Positions 4,509 through 12,555 of a DNA stretch of 64,000 nucleotides are shown one piece after another. Under the pieces are notes generated by a model, which worked only from the letters and a program-made list of their open reading frames with translations, was not told where the DNA came from and searched no databases. The stretch lies in the IMG/VR virus record IMGVR_UViG_3300044655_000744, positions 35,583 through 99,582 of that record. The stretch is one strand, 5' to 3'. This DNA comes from a virus. The position numbers and the translations under genes are program-made. Positions within the stretch are counted from its first letter, which is position 1, and each line of letters starts with the position of its first letter.

Positions 4509-5618
4509 TAGTTCCCAGCTGATAAACTGTGGATTTTTTAAACTTTGAATACGTACCGTAGGATTACAAGCAAACATACCATTAGCATAGCGCACGTATA
4601 TGTCCAACTCTGCGTTTTCTTTACTGTCTGGGCGACCAATCTCAGCAATAAAGCGTTGACTAGTACCATCTGGCTCAGCATAGCGTAAACGTTTGATAGT
4701 TAGCTGTGCTACTTGATCGATAGTTGGAACATAGTACAAATTTTGTGGAGTAAGATAATAGTAAGGTTCTGCCCCAAAACGTAGCATCTGCGTTAATTCA
4801 CCGCTTTCTCGTAGATGGTTTTCAATTATTAATTCAAATGCCTTGGCAATCTTAGAATATAATGGAGTAGCGTAGCTTTTCTTTGTTTGCCAGTTTTTTT
4901 GGAACCAATCACCAAATACACGTTGCCATGTCGAGTTCTTACCGATGTTATTTAAAATAAATTCTTCGCTTACACTGGTTGAAACTAATGATTTTCCTTT
5001 TTTGTATACAATCTCAAACTCACCGCGTGAGCTATTAAATTTAATACTGTAGCGACTAATAGGAATAATTTCTTGATCTGGGCTTGCTTTGGCTTCAGCA
5101 ATAACATCAGCAAATACTGCCTGCTTCATAGTATTGTATTCTTGTTCTGCGTGGAATTTGAATACATCTACGCCCTTAGCAGTAGCAATACCTAATTTCT
5201 TAGGTGTTAGATTAGCCAGCGTAATACCGCCTTCCGCTTTAATACTAATACCTAATGTAGTACTTTGCGCAAAGCTAATATCAGCGACGCCGCCCGCAAT
5301 GTTGGCGCCGCCTGCCCAACCTAGTTTAGTAGGCAGGCCGCCAGATTTGGCTTTAATTTTGGGCATAATTTGTTGCGCAAGGCTTGCCCATTGTGTAAAA
5401 ATCTTAGGGTCAAAGTTAGGAATTAAAAGTTTTTTAATATCATTGTAGGTCTGTACAGGATTTGCCAATCTAGCCGCAGGTATACTTGCTTCTGGATTTT
5501 GTGGGTCAAATTGACCCTGTCCTATAAGGCCAAATAGCAGACCAACTTCGCTGTTATAACGAACAGGTCCAGTACCGCCACCCTCTGCTATTTTTTGTAC
5601 AACTTCAAATATTTTCAT
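4503..5618 (-). CDS. hypothetical protein, 371 residues, possible packaged internal protein
   Basis: I start this at the ATG at 5618 (MKIFEVVQKIAEGG), because upstream in-frame codons lie inside the preceding gene and a late box (AATAAATA, 5633-5626) sits seven bases before this ATG. The first dozen residues resemble the capsid-targeting peptides of T4 internal proteins, and IAE/GG would fit the gp21 cleavage rule L/I-x-E. The middle is Gly/Ala-rich (GGANIAGGVADISFA). The rest looks globular and matches nothing I know. Packaging in the head is an inference. Confidence 0.6.
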   Translation of the reverse strand: MKIFEVVQKIAEGGGTGPVRYNSEVGLLFGLIGQGQFDPQNPEASIPAARLANPVQTYNDIKKLLIPNFDPKIFTQWASLAQQIMPKIKAKSGGLPTKLGWAGGANIAGGVADISFAQSTTLGISIKAEGGITLANLTPKKLGIATAKGVDVFKFHAEQEYNTMKQAVFADVIAEAKASPDQEIIPISRYSIKFNSSRGEFEIVYKKGKSLVSTSVSEEFILNNIGKNSTWQRVFGDWFQKNWQTKKSYATPLYSKIAKAFELIIENHLRESGELTQMLRFGAEPYYYLTPQNLYYVPTIDQVAQLTIKRLRYAEPDGTSQRFIAEIGRPDSKENAELDIYVRYANGMFACNPTVRIQSLKNPQFISWELL

Positions 5619-5625
5619 AGTATTG

Positions 5626-5633
5626 TATTTATT
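5626..5633 (-). promoter_or_regulatory. T4-type late promoter box (AATAAATA)
   Basis: The box lies seven bases before the ATG at 5618 and overlaps the stop codon of the nucleotidyltransferase gene. The first base departs from TATAAATA. Confidence 0.5.
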
Positions 5634-6390
5634 CTTTTCGTTCAATGTCATTCTCCGAACAACGTGCGCCATATTGTAGTTCCACTATGCGGCAAGGTTC
5701 AGCAAACGGATTGCTTAGTTGATGCCATGATTCAATAGTTATGTGGACTCGTTGGTGTCTACTAAATTGTTGTTCGATTATCTGCCCCGATACTCTTTCA
5801 AATTGACGTACTGCGCACTTGCCTTCAGTAACTAACCAATCCTCACTACGAAACATATGACGTTGCATTGATAAGCTCTTACCTGGGTCGATGGTTAATT
5901 CCTTCACTTTGGTGCCAGAAACGTCGTGTAATACACGATAATAGCCCCAAGATCGAATGGTTTTAGGCGCTTTCCACTCCTCTAAAATCCAGCTGCTACT
6001 GTTGAGCTTGTTTGCTCCACCGATCCCGAAGACAAACTCAACATCTTTACACTTCATTTCCGGAATGTTCTTAGCAGTACGGTCGCCGCCATTGGCAAAT
6101 ACAATGTGACTATTAGGATACAGCATCTTAACATTATTAATTGCTTCCACAGCACTGCCGTCGTCATCGTTAAACAATATACAATGATCAACCATCTTTA
6201 GGTTCTGTATAATAGCAATACGTTCTGTGCCGGGCATAAACGCACGACCTTTCTTACGTTCTAGCCACGCATCGCTATTAATGCCAACAACCAGTATGTT
6301 GCCAAGTGCTCGAGCAGCTTTGAAGTATTCTATGTGCCCGCTGTGAAGTGGGTCAAATCCTCCAGTAACTAGTACAACTCGATTAATCAT
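5629..6390 (-). CDS. sugar nucleotidyltransferase fused to a phosphomannose isomerase-type cupin
   Basis: The N-terminal half has the cytidylyltransferase/adenylyltransferase signature GGFDPLHSGH (10-19), as in RfaE/HldE and glycerol-phosphate cytidylyltransferases. From about residue 143 it continues as a cupin resembling the isomerase domain of type II mannose-6-phosphate isomerase/GDP-mannose pyrophosphorylase (SWGYYRVL, SLSMQRHMFRSEDW, HQLSNP, VELQYGARCSENDI). I do not know this two-domain order from standard enzymes. It probably makes or matures an activated sugar. The start at 6390 overlaps the methyltransferase stop (ATGATTAA), implying coupled translation. Confidence 0.8.
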   Translation of the reverse strand: MINRVVLVTGGFDPLHSGHIEYFKAARALGNILVVGINSDAWLERKKGRAFMPGTERIAIIQNLKMVDHCILFNDDDGSAVEAINNVKMLYPNSHIVFANGGDRTAKNIPEMKCKDVEFVFGIGGANKLNSSSWILEEWKAPKTIRSWGYYRVLHDVSGTKVKELTIDPGKSLSMQRHMFRSEDWLVTEGKCAVRQFERVSGQIIEQQFSRHQRVHITIESWHQLSNPFAEPCRIVELQYGARCSENDIERKE

Positions 6391-7285
6391 ATTTTTTCTT
6401 TGGAGGGCGCATAACGCCAATTGGTTTGGCTATTTTAGTGCCGATTGTAGTTTCTTTTGCTTGTTTAATAATTGAGATGTTAGATTCTTCGCTAGTATTA
6501 AATACCCCAGTAATTGACGGTTCACCTGCTTCTTCAGGAATTTCTGTCCATTGGCTAACATAGTCAACAAAATAGTTTTCGCGATCTAGCCACGGGTACA
6601 ATATGTCCTCTTGTCTGAGATGACCGTAACTGTTAATACTGTTAACTAAGGTAGTGTGCAGTAGGCCGCTGTCTACTAGATCATACCATGTGGTTGTTTT
6701 TGGATCCATCGGAGCCACTGAGGATTTATATACTGCTATGTGTAGCCAAGAATCATTAAATTGTTTTAATAGATAAGCATCACGACAGTCAAATCCATTA
6801 ACTGCTAACATGTACAATAGGTTAACGGGTGTATAATGATAGAAGCACCCGCTGTGCGATCTACTGTAGTACTTGTTGTCAGCAACTCCGCTATGCTGAG
6901 GCACACAAATAACCAACATACCGTTTACATTTAGCATACTATTCCATAATCGCAATGTGTCTAATGGGTTAGTGGCATACTGTAGGCTATCGTGTGCCCA
7001 CATAAAATCAACTTTAATGGGCAGACATAGCTCTGTAAAATCTTTTTCTCGTTTAACAATGTTTGGAAGGTCGGGCACCTGCGCTAACTTTCCAGGGTCT
7101 CGATCCACGGCATAGACTGTGTAATTATGAGGTTGTGGAGGGTCGTCACGGGTAGTTAAAGTTGCCCACCATAGAGTATCTTCGCCTGAACCACAGCCCA
7201 TGTCGGCAATCGTATGAATACTGTCTAGGAAACTATCGTACTCGTATAGCTGATTTAATATTTTAAGACTGTGTCTTTCGGTCAT
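6383..7285 (-). CDS. class I SAM-dependent methyltransferase
   Basis: This 300-residue protein has a Rossmann SAM-binding motif IADMGCGSGEDT (about 26-37), an acidic ribose-binding position in VYAVDRDPG, and the post-motif MWAHDSLQYATNPLDTL followed by GMLVICVP. It looks like the Methyltransf_11 type that acts on small molecules or sugars. It overlaps the preceding 89-residue gene and the following nucleotidyltransferase gene. That tight coupling suggests a shared pathway, possibly modification of a sugar or glycan. The substrate is not visible in sequence. Confidence 0.8.
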   Translation of the reverse strand: MTERHSLKILNQLYEYDSFLDSIHTIADMGCGSGEDTLWWATLTTRDDPPQPHNYTVYAVDRDPGKLAQVPDLPNIVKREKDFTELCLPIKVDFMWAHDSLQYATNPLDTLRLWNSMLNVNGMLVICVPQHSGVADNKYYSRSHSGCFYHYTPVNLLYMLAVNGFDCRDAYLLKQFNDSWLHIAVYKSSVAPMDPKTTTWYDLVDSGLLHTTLVNSINSYGHLRQEDILYPWLDRENYFVDYVSQWTEIPEEAGEPSITGVFNTSEESNISIIKQAKETTIGTKIAKPIGVMRPPKKKYD

Positions 7286-7532
7286 TTTTTAGGGTCCTAA
7301 ATAAGAAATCTCTACTAAAATCACAATAAGCCTCTATAAATTTAGCAGTACTGCGTAGTTCTTTAGATTGATCATTGAGTAATCTGCTATTGCGTATCTC
7401 TTGTGCTAGTATATCAACTTGATTTTTAGCATGGGCATATCCACTTACATCTATAATATCAACAGCAGTCGGGCAACCTAATTGTTTTATTTGTTCCCAC
7501 TCTTCTAAGAGTTCGTTAATTGATTGAGGCAT
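7263..7532 (-). CDS. hypothetical protein, 89 residues
   Basis: The sequence is predicted to be helical and mixed in charge, starting MPQSINELLEEWEQIKQLG. It overlaps uvsY upstream by 17 bases and the methyltransferase downstream by 23 bases, so it is translated as part of the block. I do not recognise a family. Confidence 0.6.
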   Translation of the reverse strand: MPQSINELLEEWEQIKQLGCPTAVDIIDVSGYAHAKNQVDILAQEIRNSRLLNDQSKELRSTAKFIEAYCDFSRDFLFRTLKNDRKTQS

Positions 7533-7971
7533 CTTCCATACCGGCGGTACGCAAACGGGTTACGTGACCTAACATAAAGTTCTTACTTTCTAGGCCTTTC
7601 ATAATACCTAGCCATTTGTTACGTAGTAAGGCCACTTCATTGATGATAGTTTCCATATCAATGACTTCATCTTCACCGTCTACATACTTTTCAGCATCAC
7701 GTGAGGTTAACGCACGTGCGTATGCTTCTAGGTATTTTTTAAAGTGTTCCTTGCGGATTTTTCTTAAGCGAATGTTAAGAAGATTAAGCACAGCTTCAAT
7801 CTCTTGTAGTTGATTAAAGCGTTGCTCAGTAATGCCTGGTAGTGCGGCTAAGTTCTTTTCAATATTACCGTACACTCCAACTTCTTTTTTAGCTACAGCT
7901 AATTCATTAGTGTAGTAATCTATAAAGTCGGGGAGATTGGCAATATTCTGAACTACTCGGTTATACCACAT
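7516..7971 (-). CDS. uvsY: UvsY-like recombination mediator
   Basis: This 151-residue, largely helical protein ends with W-x-x-I-M-x-G-L-E-S-K-N-F-x-L-x-H-V-x-R-L-R. That corresponds to the conserved C-terminal end of T4 UvsY (…ALDAIKSRGFAIKHI..MR). A segment RDAEKYVDGEDEVIDME resembles the central UvsY motif. UvsY loads UvsX onto gp32-coated single-stranded DNA. It is two genes downstream of uvsX and starts exactly at the stop of the 80-residue gene, consistent with the T4-like recombination module. Confidence 0.78.
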   Translation of the reverse strand: MWYNRVVQNIANLPDFIDYYTNELAVAKKEVGVYGNIEKNLAALPGITEQRFNQLQEIEAVLNLLNIRLRKIRKEHFKKYLEAYARALTSRDAEKYVDGEDEVIDMETIINEVALLRNKWLGIMKGLESKNFMLGHVTRLRTAGMEDASIN

Positions 7972-8213
7972 TAATAGTCGTCACTTCCATCGTCGTCATC
8001 ATATTCAGCTGCGTCATCTTCACCTAAATATTCTTCAACAGCACGTTTAAGGTATGCATCTGTGCCACCAAACTTTTTAAGGTCTGCTTCTGTGATGCTG
8101 TGATCAGCTACTACACTGATCACATGGTCTGCGGCTGCTTGACGATCTTTAGAATTAATATACTCTTTTGTCGTTAACCACATTTCGCCTAAGATATCTA
8201 CTTCTAAGCTCAT
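7971..8213 (-). CDS. acidic hypothetical protein between uvsX and uvsY
   Basis: This 80-residue protein is predicted helical with a strongly acidic tail (AAEYDDDDGSDDY). It overlaps uvsX by four bases and uvsY by one, indicating translational coupling. The acidic tail is reminiscent of single-strand-binding proteins' interaction tails, but no family is recognised and a role in recombination is only suggested by context. Confidence 0.6.
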   Translation of the reverse strand: MSLEVDILGEMWLTTKEYINSKDRQAAADHVISVVADHSITEADLKKFGGTDAYLKRAVEEYLGEDDAAEYDDDDGSDDY

Positions 8214-9316
8214 TCTTCTGTTCCTTGTTCTGGTGCTACGTTTTCACTTAAGTCCTCATCTGAGGCTTCAACAGCTTCAGTACTTAGCAAAGGGTTAACA
8301 TTAGCTGAAATTTCTGCCATTACTTTGTCTAGACACTCATCTTCATTACGTTCCCATGCTTTACGGAACTTTTTAATAACAACACCATCTGATAGTGTAT
8401 AGACTAAGCTGTTGCCTTCTTTCTTAAGCAAGTTCTTAGCTTCTAGCATATCTACCATACCTGAGTAAGGACTCATACCAGTTTCATATGGAATTTCTAC
8501 TTGTACCGACTCAAACGGTTTAGCATAACGTGTTTTCATAATCTTACAAGCAGCACGGATACCGTTAACAGTTGTAGTCTTATTACCATCAGCGTCTGTT
8601 TTAAGTTTAAGTTTACGCATAGCAACTACAATACTTGATGCGTAGATAAAACCTTGACCACCTGAAATTTTATCATCTGGGTCAAACATATCTTGTGAAG
8701 CGTATGTGTGGTTAGTTGCTACTAAGCCCAAGTTTAATGTACCAAACATGTTTACACAGTTACGTACAAGTGCTGTAAGTGCTTTAGGTTTACGACCCAT
8801 GTCACCTTTCATTTCGCCTGCTTCAAACTGGTTAACATCTGTTGGAGTAAGCATCATACCAAGTGAGTCTAGAACAAACAACACTTTAGGGCGGTCTTCT
8901 TCTGGTAGTGTGCGATATTCTTTAACAAAGTCACTGATAACTTTAGCCACATCATCAATCATAGCCATGTTCAGTTTTAGCAATTTGTCTTCTGTAGTAT
9001 CTACGCCTAGTGCGTGTAACCATGCTTCGTCAAGTGCGTTTTCTGTATCAATTAAGATAACATAAATGCCTTGCTCTTGTGCGTGGCGCACAATATTACC
9101 TGAACAGATAAATGATTTACCCGCGCCTGATTCACCAGCAAACACAGTTACCTTACCCATTGGGATGCCTTTGTTAAAGTCTCCGCTGAGTAGGTAGTTT
9201 AATGTGTAGTTGCCTGTTGAGATCCAATCAGTCGGATCATTAAAGCCAATGCCCAGACCTTCAATGCTCTTGGTAATACTCTTTCTAAACTTACTAATAT
9301 CAAACGGTTTTGCCAT
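8210..9316 (-). CDS. uvsX: UvsX, RecA-like recombinase
   Basis: This 368-residue protein has Walker A GESGAGKS (61-68), Walker B-like VLFVLDSLGMML, and the RecA-family NH motif LVATNHTY. The C-terminus is acidic. UvsX forms filaments on single-stranded DNA and drives recombination-dependent replication and repair. It starts three bases after the upstream radical SAM gene, with AGAGAGG as the ribosome binding site. The length is close to T4 UvsX. Confidence 0.95.
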   Translation of the reverse strand: MAKPFDISKFRKSITKSIEGLGIGFNDPTDWISTGNYTLNYLLSGDFNKGIPMGKVTVFAGESGAGKSFICSGNIVRHAQEQGIYVILIDTENALDEAWLHALGVDTTEDKLLKLNMAMIDDVAKVISDFVKEYRTLPEEDRPKVLFVLDSLGMMLTPTDVNQFEAGEMKGDMGRKPKALTALVRNCVNMFGTLNLGLVATNHTYASQDMFDPDDKISGGQGFIYASSIVVAMRKLKLKTDADGNKTTTVNGIRAACKIMKTRYAKPFESVQVEIPYETGMSPYSGMVDMLEAKNLLKKEGNSLVYTLSDGVVIKKFRKAWERNEDECLDKVMAEISANVNPLLSTEAVEASDEDLSENVAPEQGTEE

Positions 9317-9318
9317 GA

Positions 9319-10479
9319 TTATTTGCCTCTCTCTATTAAACTATATAATTCTTTAAATGTATTCCTACTACTTATATTTCTTCTTTGATCTAGTTGAGAT
9401 AAAAATTGTAAACTAGAATCTATATTCTTTACAAATGGTTTATGTATGTATTGTAACATATTCTTTAGCCCATCTTCAAGTAAAAACTTTGGATTTTGGC
9501 TAATACGATCTTGTATTGCTGTTGCTACTACTTTTAATACACTATCGGGTAGATTTCTAACATCTAATTGGGAAGGGCCAGTTAAATTTGATATGACAAA
9601 ACTATTATTGTGAAACCCCTGTGCTGATAAAAAGTCAACACAATCAAAAATAGATCGATAGTTTAATACAAAGTGTAACATATTAAATGTTATTTTGTGA
9701 TCCAAACTACTAATAATTTTTAGATTATCTAAAAAGGTCTGCCATTCGCCGCCGTAGCGTATATATTCGTATTCGTCCTCAATTGCTTCTACACTTACTA
9801 TCCAATGTACATTTTTGAACTCACAGACTAAATTAAATATTCTAGTATCAACTTTACTTAGGTTAGTATTAACTCTAAGATGTACACCGGGATTAACTTT
9901 ACGTAATAATGTAAGTAATTCAAAGTTTTCCTTCATTAATAGCGGTTCGCCGCCAGCTAGGTACACATGTTTAAGATCGCTAGCATGCTCAAATATATAG
10001 GCTTTAAGTTGATCTAACTTATCCGCCGAGGGCCTTTCGACGGGCATATCTAATTCTGTAGCCCATTTACTGCTCAACTCTGGCCCGCAATATACACAAG
10101 CAAAGTTACATAAGTTACTCCAGCGTACATCTATCTTATGTAAATTGTAATTTATTGGGTCGGTGTACAGCGTTCGATCGACTTCTCGCAGTTCTTTAAG
10201 ATAGAATATACGATCGCTAATGATTTCAAAACTATTCTTGCCACGTTCTTTGTCATAACAACCGTAGCAGTCCGGACCAGGCTCATCTGCTAACATTAGT
10301 TCTTTGATACCTATGTTTTTCGAACTATGTAATATTTCTTCAATGGTGTTGTCTTTAATATTACCTAGTAAGCCATTACTTCTTGTACAATTTGCCACTG
10401 TGCCATCCGGATTATACACCAACCCCGACCACGGCAGTGGACAAAAATGTTTATTAGTTAGGTATTCTTTAGCTTCCAT
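9319..10479 (-). CDS. radical SAM protein with N-terminal twitch/SPASM-like cluster
   Basis: This 386-residue protein has the radical SAM triad CNFACVYC (Cys124, 128, 131) and the GGEP motif (LAGGEPLL). Before it lies a Cys-rich region: CPLPW at 13, NPDGTVANC ending at 31, and CYGC at 71-74. This resembles a half-SPASM ('twitch') auxiliary iron-sulfur domain placed at the N-terminus, a layout seen in marine phages and bacteria. Such enzymes modify peptides, proteins or sugars. The start overlaps the dehydrogenase stop (TAATG). Confidence 0.85.
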   Translation of the reverse strand: MEAKEYLTNKHFCPLPWSGLVYNPDGTVANCTRSNGLLGNIKDNTIEEILHSSKNIGIKELMLADEPGPDCYGCYDKERGKNSFEIISDRIFYLKELREVDRTLYTDPINYNLHKIDVRWSNLCNFACVYCGPELSSKWATELDMPVERPSADKLDQLKAYIFEHASDLKHVYLAGGEPLLMKENFELLTLLRKVNPGVHLRVNTNLSKVDTRIFNLVCEFKNVHWIVSVEAIEDEYEYIRYGGEWQTFLDNLKIISSLDHKITFNMLHFVLNYRSIFDCVDFLSAQGFHNNSFVISNLTGPSQLDVRNLPDSVLKVVATAIQDRISQNPKFLLEDGLKNMLQYIHKPFVKNIDSSLQFLSQLDQRRNISSRNTFKELYSLIERGK

Positions 10480-11033
10480 TATCTAGTAGGATCCTTGGAT
10501 AATAGGGTTATTTCTACAATTTCTAAATTAGGTTCAACTAACTCAATACAGTCTACTAACTTAGTTGCCCATTCATTGACATCAGCGGCCGGCCACGGAC
10601 TAACATCGCCCGGCTGTGTTGCTACACCACCGGGTTTAACTAATAGAAGTCTAGGACCTATGTTTTGCCAAGCTAACTGCCTGGCAGCTTCTTCTAATGC
10701 TACCTTTTGTGTGCGATATTCATCCATACCAAGCCCGGGTTGGGGACTAACCGGGCATAATGTTGACGCAGTACTAATTACCATGATGCGTTTATGACGT
10801 TGCCCTTGCCACGCCGCTGCTAGTTTGTACAATAATTCAACTTGAGCAAATCCTGCTTGAGCATTACTGATAAACATATCACAGCTTGCTGCTTGCTCTA
10901 AGATCTTAGCAGGTATTTTAATGTTGTATCCACTACGACGACTTAGCCCTACAATCTCGTGGCCGCGGGCAGCATACACGTTAGCCAATGCTTGTCCTAT
11001 TCCTGCGGTATGTCCTGTAATAGCTATTTTCAT
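10479..11033 (-). CDS. short-chain dehydrogenase/reductase
   Basis: This 184-residue protein has the cofactor motif TGHTAGIG (6-13), the strand VISTAST with the catalytic Ser (about 87-90), and the YRTQK active site (Tyr106, Lys110). At under 200 residues it is short for the family but retains the catalytic set; the C-terminal substrate loop is reduced. It starts within the stop of the upstream radical SAM gene (ATGA overlap) and ends within the start of the next. It therefore probably acts in the same pathway, likely on a sugar. Confidence 0.85.
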   Translation of the reverse strand: MKIAITGHTAGIGQALANVYAARGHEIVGLSRRSGYNIKIPAKILEQAASCDMFISNAQAGFAQVELLYKLAAAWQGQRHKRIMVISTASTLCPVSPQPGLGMDEYRTQKVALEEAARQLAWQNIGPRLLLVKPGGVATQPGDVSPWPAADVNEWATKLVDCIELVEPNLEIVEITLLSKDPTR

Positions 11034-11914
11034 TCTATTCCTCGTAATTGTTTTTGTTGTTGTATGTATGCCAAGGATTCCGGGGTGTCTTTATTTTTAA
11101 CATCTAACTCAGATGGATGTTTTAAATAAGCATAACTGTGATCTAACTTATGCTCTTTAACGAACGCTAATATGTTAGGTAAATCGTCTATGTTTAATAC
11201 GCTAACAGTAGTCCATGTATTCAACTTTACAGGCATTTCCATATAACGCTGTAGGTTAGCATAGAACTTGGCCCATTTGATGGGATAACGTACAAGATCG
11301 TGTACAGGGCCTATGCCGTCTAAACTAACGGTTACTGTGATGTCAACTCCGCGATCAGCTAACGGTAATAGTTCTTCTAACACTGTGCTACAGTTTGTGT
11401 TTAGTCTAACTGACTTAATGCTAGTAGGTAAGTTAGCTAGTATATGTTTATAGTTTTTACTATAGCTAGGTTCGCCGCCATTGATGTCTAAATGTACAAT
11501 TCTATCTAGTGGCAATTCCCAAAACTTATTTGAATTATCCACTATAGTGTACGTTTTGCTTTTTAATCCGCCAATTAATGTGCTGTGATTTTCATCACAG
11601 GTTAGGCAAGCACTGTTACATACATTGTCTAGCACCCCGCCTACTATCAAATAGTCAGGTTGCTGTTGTATTCTATCAAATTTAATAGCATTTAGTCTAA
11701 TACTAGAACTATTAATTGCTTCTGTTTCTTTGCAACGAACGCATTCTATGGGCCACGTATCATCAGCAAACTCTTGTTTAATATTCTTAAGCCACGTACT
11801 ACTATCCATAGCAGTTAAATTTTCAAACTGCGGTGACTCAATCATGTGACCACAACGGCCTACAGTACCGTTAGGATTAAAGCGTACAAAATGATCAAGT
11901 CTAGGGCAGTACAT
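11030..11914 (-). CDS. radical SAM protein with twitch-like N-terminal cysteines
   Basis: This 294-residue protein has the radical SAM cysteines CNSACLTC (99-106) and the GGEP motif (NGGEPSY). N-terminal cysteines at 3, 21, 58 and 61 (FNPNGTVGRC; CVRC) form a pattern parallel to that of the neighbouring 386-residue protein. The two are probably paralogues specialised for different substrates. It overlaps the sulfotransferase by 14 bases upstream and the dehydrogenase by four bases downstream. Confidence 0.85.
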   Translation of the reverse strand: MYCPRLDHFVRFNPNGTVGRCGHMIESPQFENLTAMDSSTWLKNIKQEFADDTWPIECVRCKETEAINSSSIRLNAIKFDRIQQQPDYLIVGGVLDNVCNSACLTCDENHSTLIGGLKSKTYTIVDNSNKFWELPLDRIVHLDINGGEPSYSKNYKHILANLPTSIKSVRLNTNCSTVLEELLPLADRGVDITVTVSLDGIGPVHDLVRYPIKWAKFYANLQRYMEMPVKLNTWTTVSVLNIDDLPNILAFVKEHKLDHSYAYLKHPSELDVKNKDTPESLAYIQQQKQLRGIE

Positions 11915-12545
11915 TAACGATATCTCGACTATGTTTAATTATTTTATTGAATAGCACAGGTTGTGTATTTTGTATATATGTTACAATTTCTATTAAGGTA
12001 GTTTCTTTACCTATAAAATTATCTATCAGCACACGATCTAAATTATTGTATTTGATAATGTGTTGATTGTTTAGCAGGTGTAATCGTAGGTCTTCATTGA
12101 CTTCTTGCTGGTTTTCTTTAGCTGTAGTTAGCTCAGATAATTCAGCAATATCTCTAAGATACAATATTACGTTAGGATCTGCGTATCTTGCTAACTGAAT
12201 TAGCCAATGGAATTGTGGTAAAAAATGTCTATCTAAAAATAGATAGTTTTCAGCAAAATATAGTATTGTTTTAGGATCTAGATTGGGTTCTAGGATTAGA
12301 GTTTCAGTAATAAAAGTATTAACCCCAGAGATAAACCGAACAGACGGCTCTCTGAGGAATACTTCGATCCTACCCAACTTTCGGATCTGCTGATTTAGCA
12401 ATGGTCGCCAGCCCTGTATTATAGCTTCCGTTGCTAAGGAACTGCTACCATTTTTAAAGATGGGGTAGACGTACCGCTGTGACGGTACTATTTCTAATAC
12501 TTCACAGCGGTTAGGAAAGATTATTTCATCTAACCTAGATAACAT
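11901..12545 (-). CDS. sulfotransferase family protein
   Basis: This 214-residue protein has KNGSSSL (31-37), which fits the 5'-phosphosulfate-binding loop of PAPS sulfotransferases. REPSVRFISG (65-74) fits the 3'-phosphate-binding motif. A region QFHWLIQLARYADPNVILYLRDI matches the usual later strand of carbohydrate sulfotransferases. It would transfer sulfate from PAPS to a sugar or protein hydroxyl. It follows gp32 by ten bases and overlaps the radical SAM gene, so it opens an inserted modification cassette. Confidence 0.75.
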   Translation of the reverse strand: MLSRLDEIIFPNRCEVLEIVPSQRYVYPIFKNGSSSLATEAIIQGWRPLLNQQIRKLGRIEVFLREPSVRFISGVNTFITETLILEPNLDPKTILYFAENYLFLDRHFLPQFHWLIQLARYADPNVILYLRDIAELSELTTAKENQQEVNEDLRLHLLNNQHIIKYNNLDRVLIDNFIGKETTLIEIVTYIQNTQPVLFNKIIKHSRDIVNVLP

Positions 12546-12555
12546 CTATATACTA

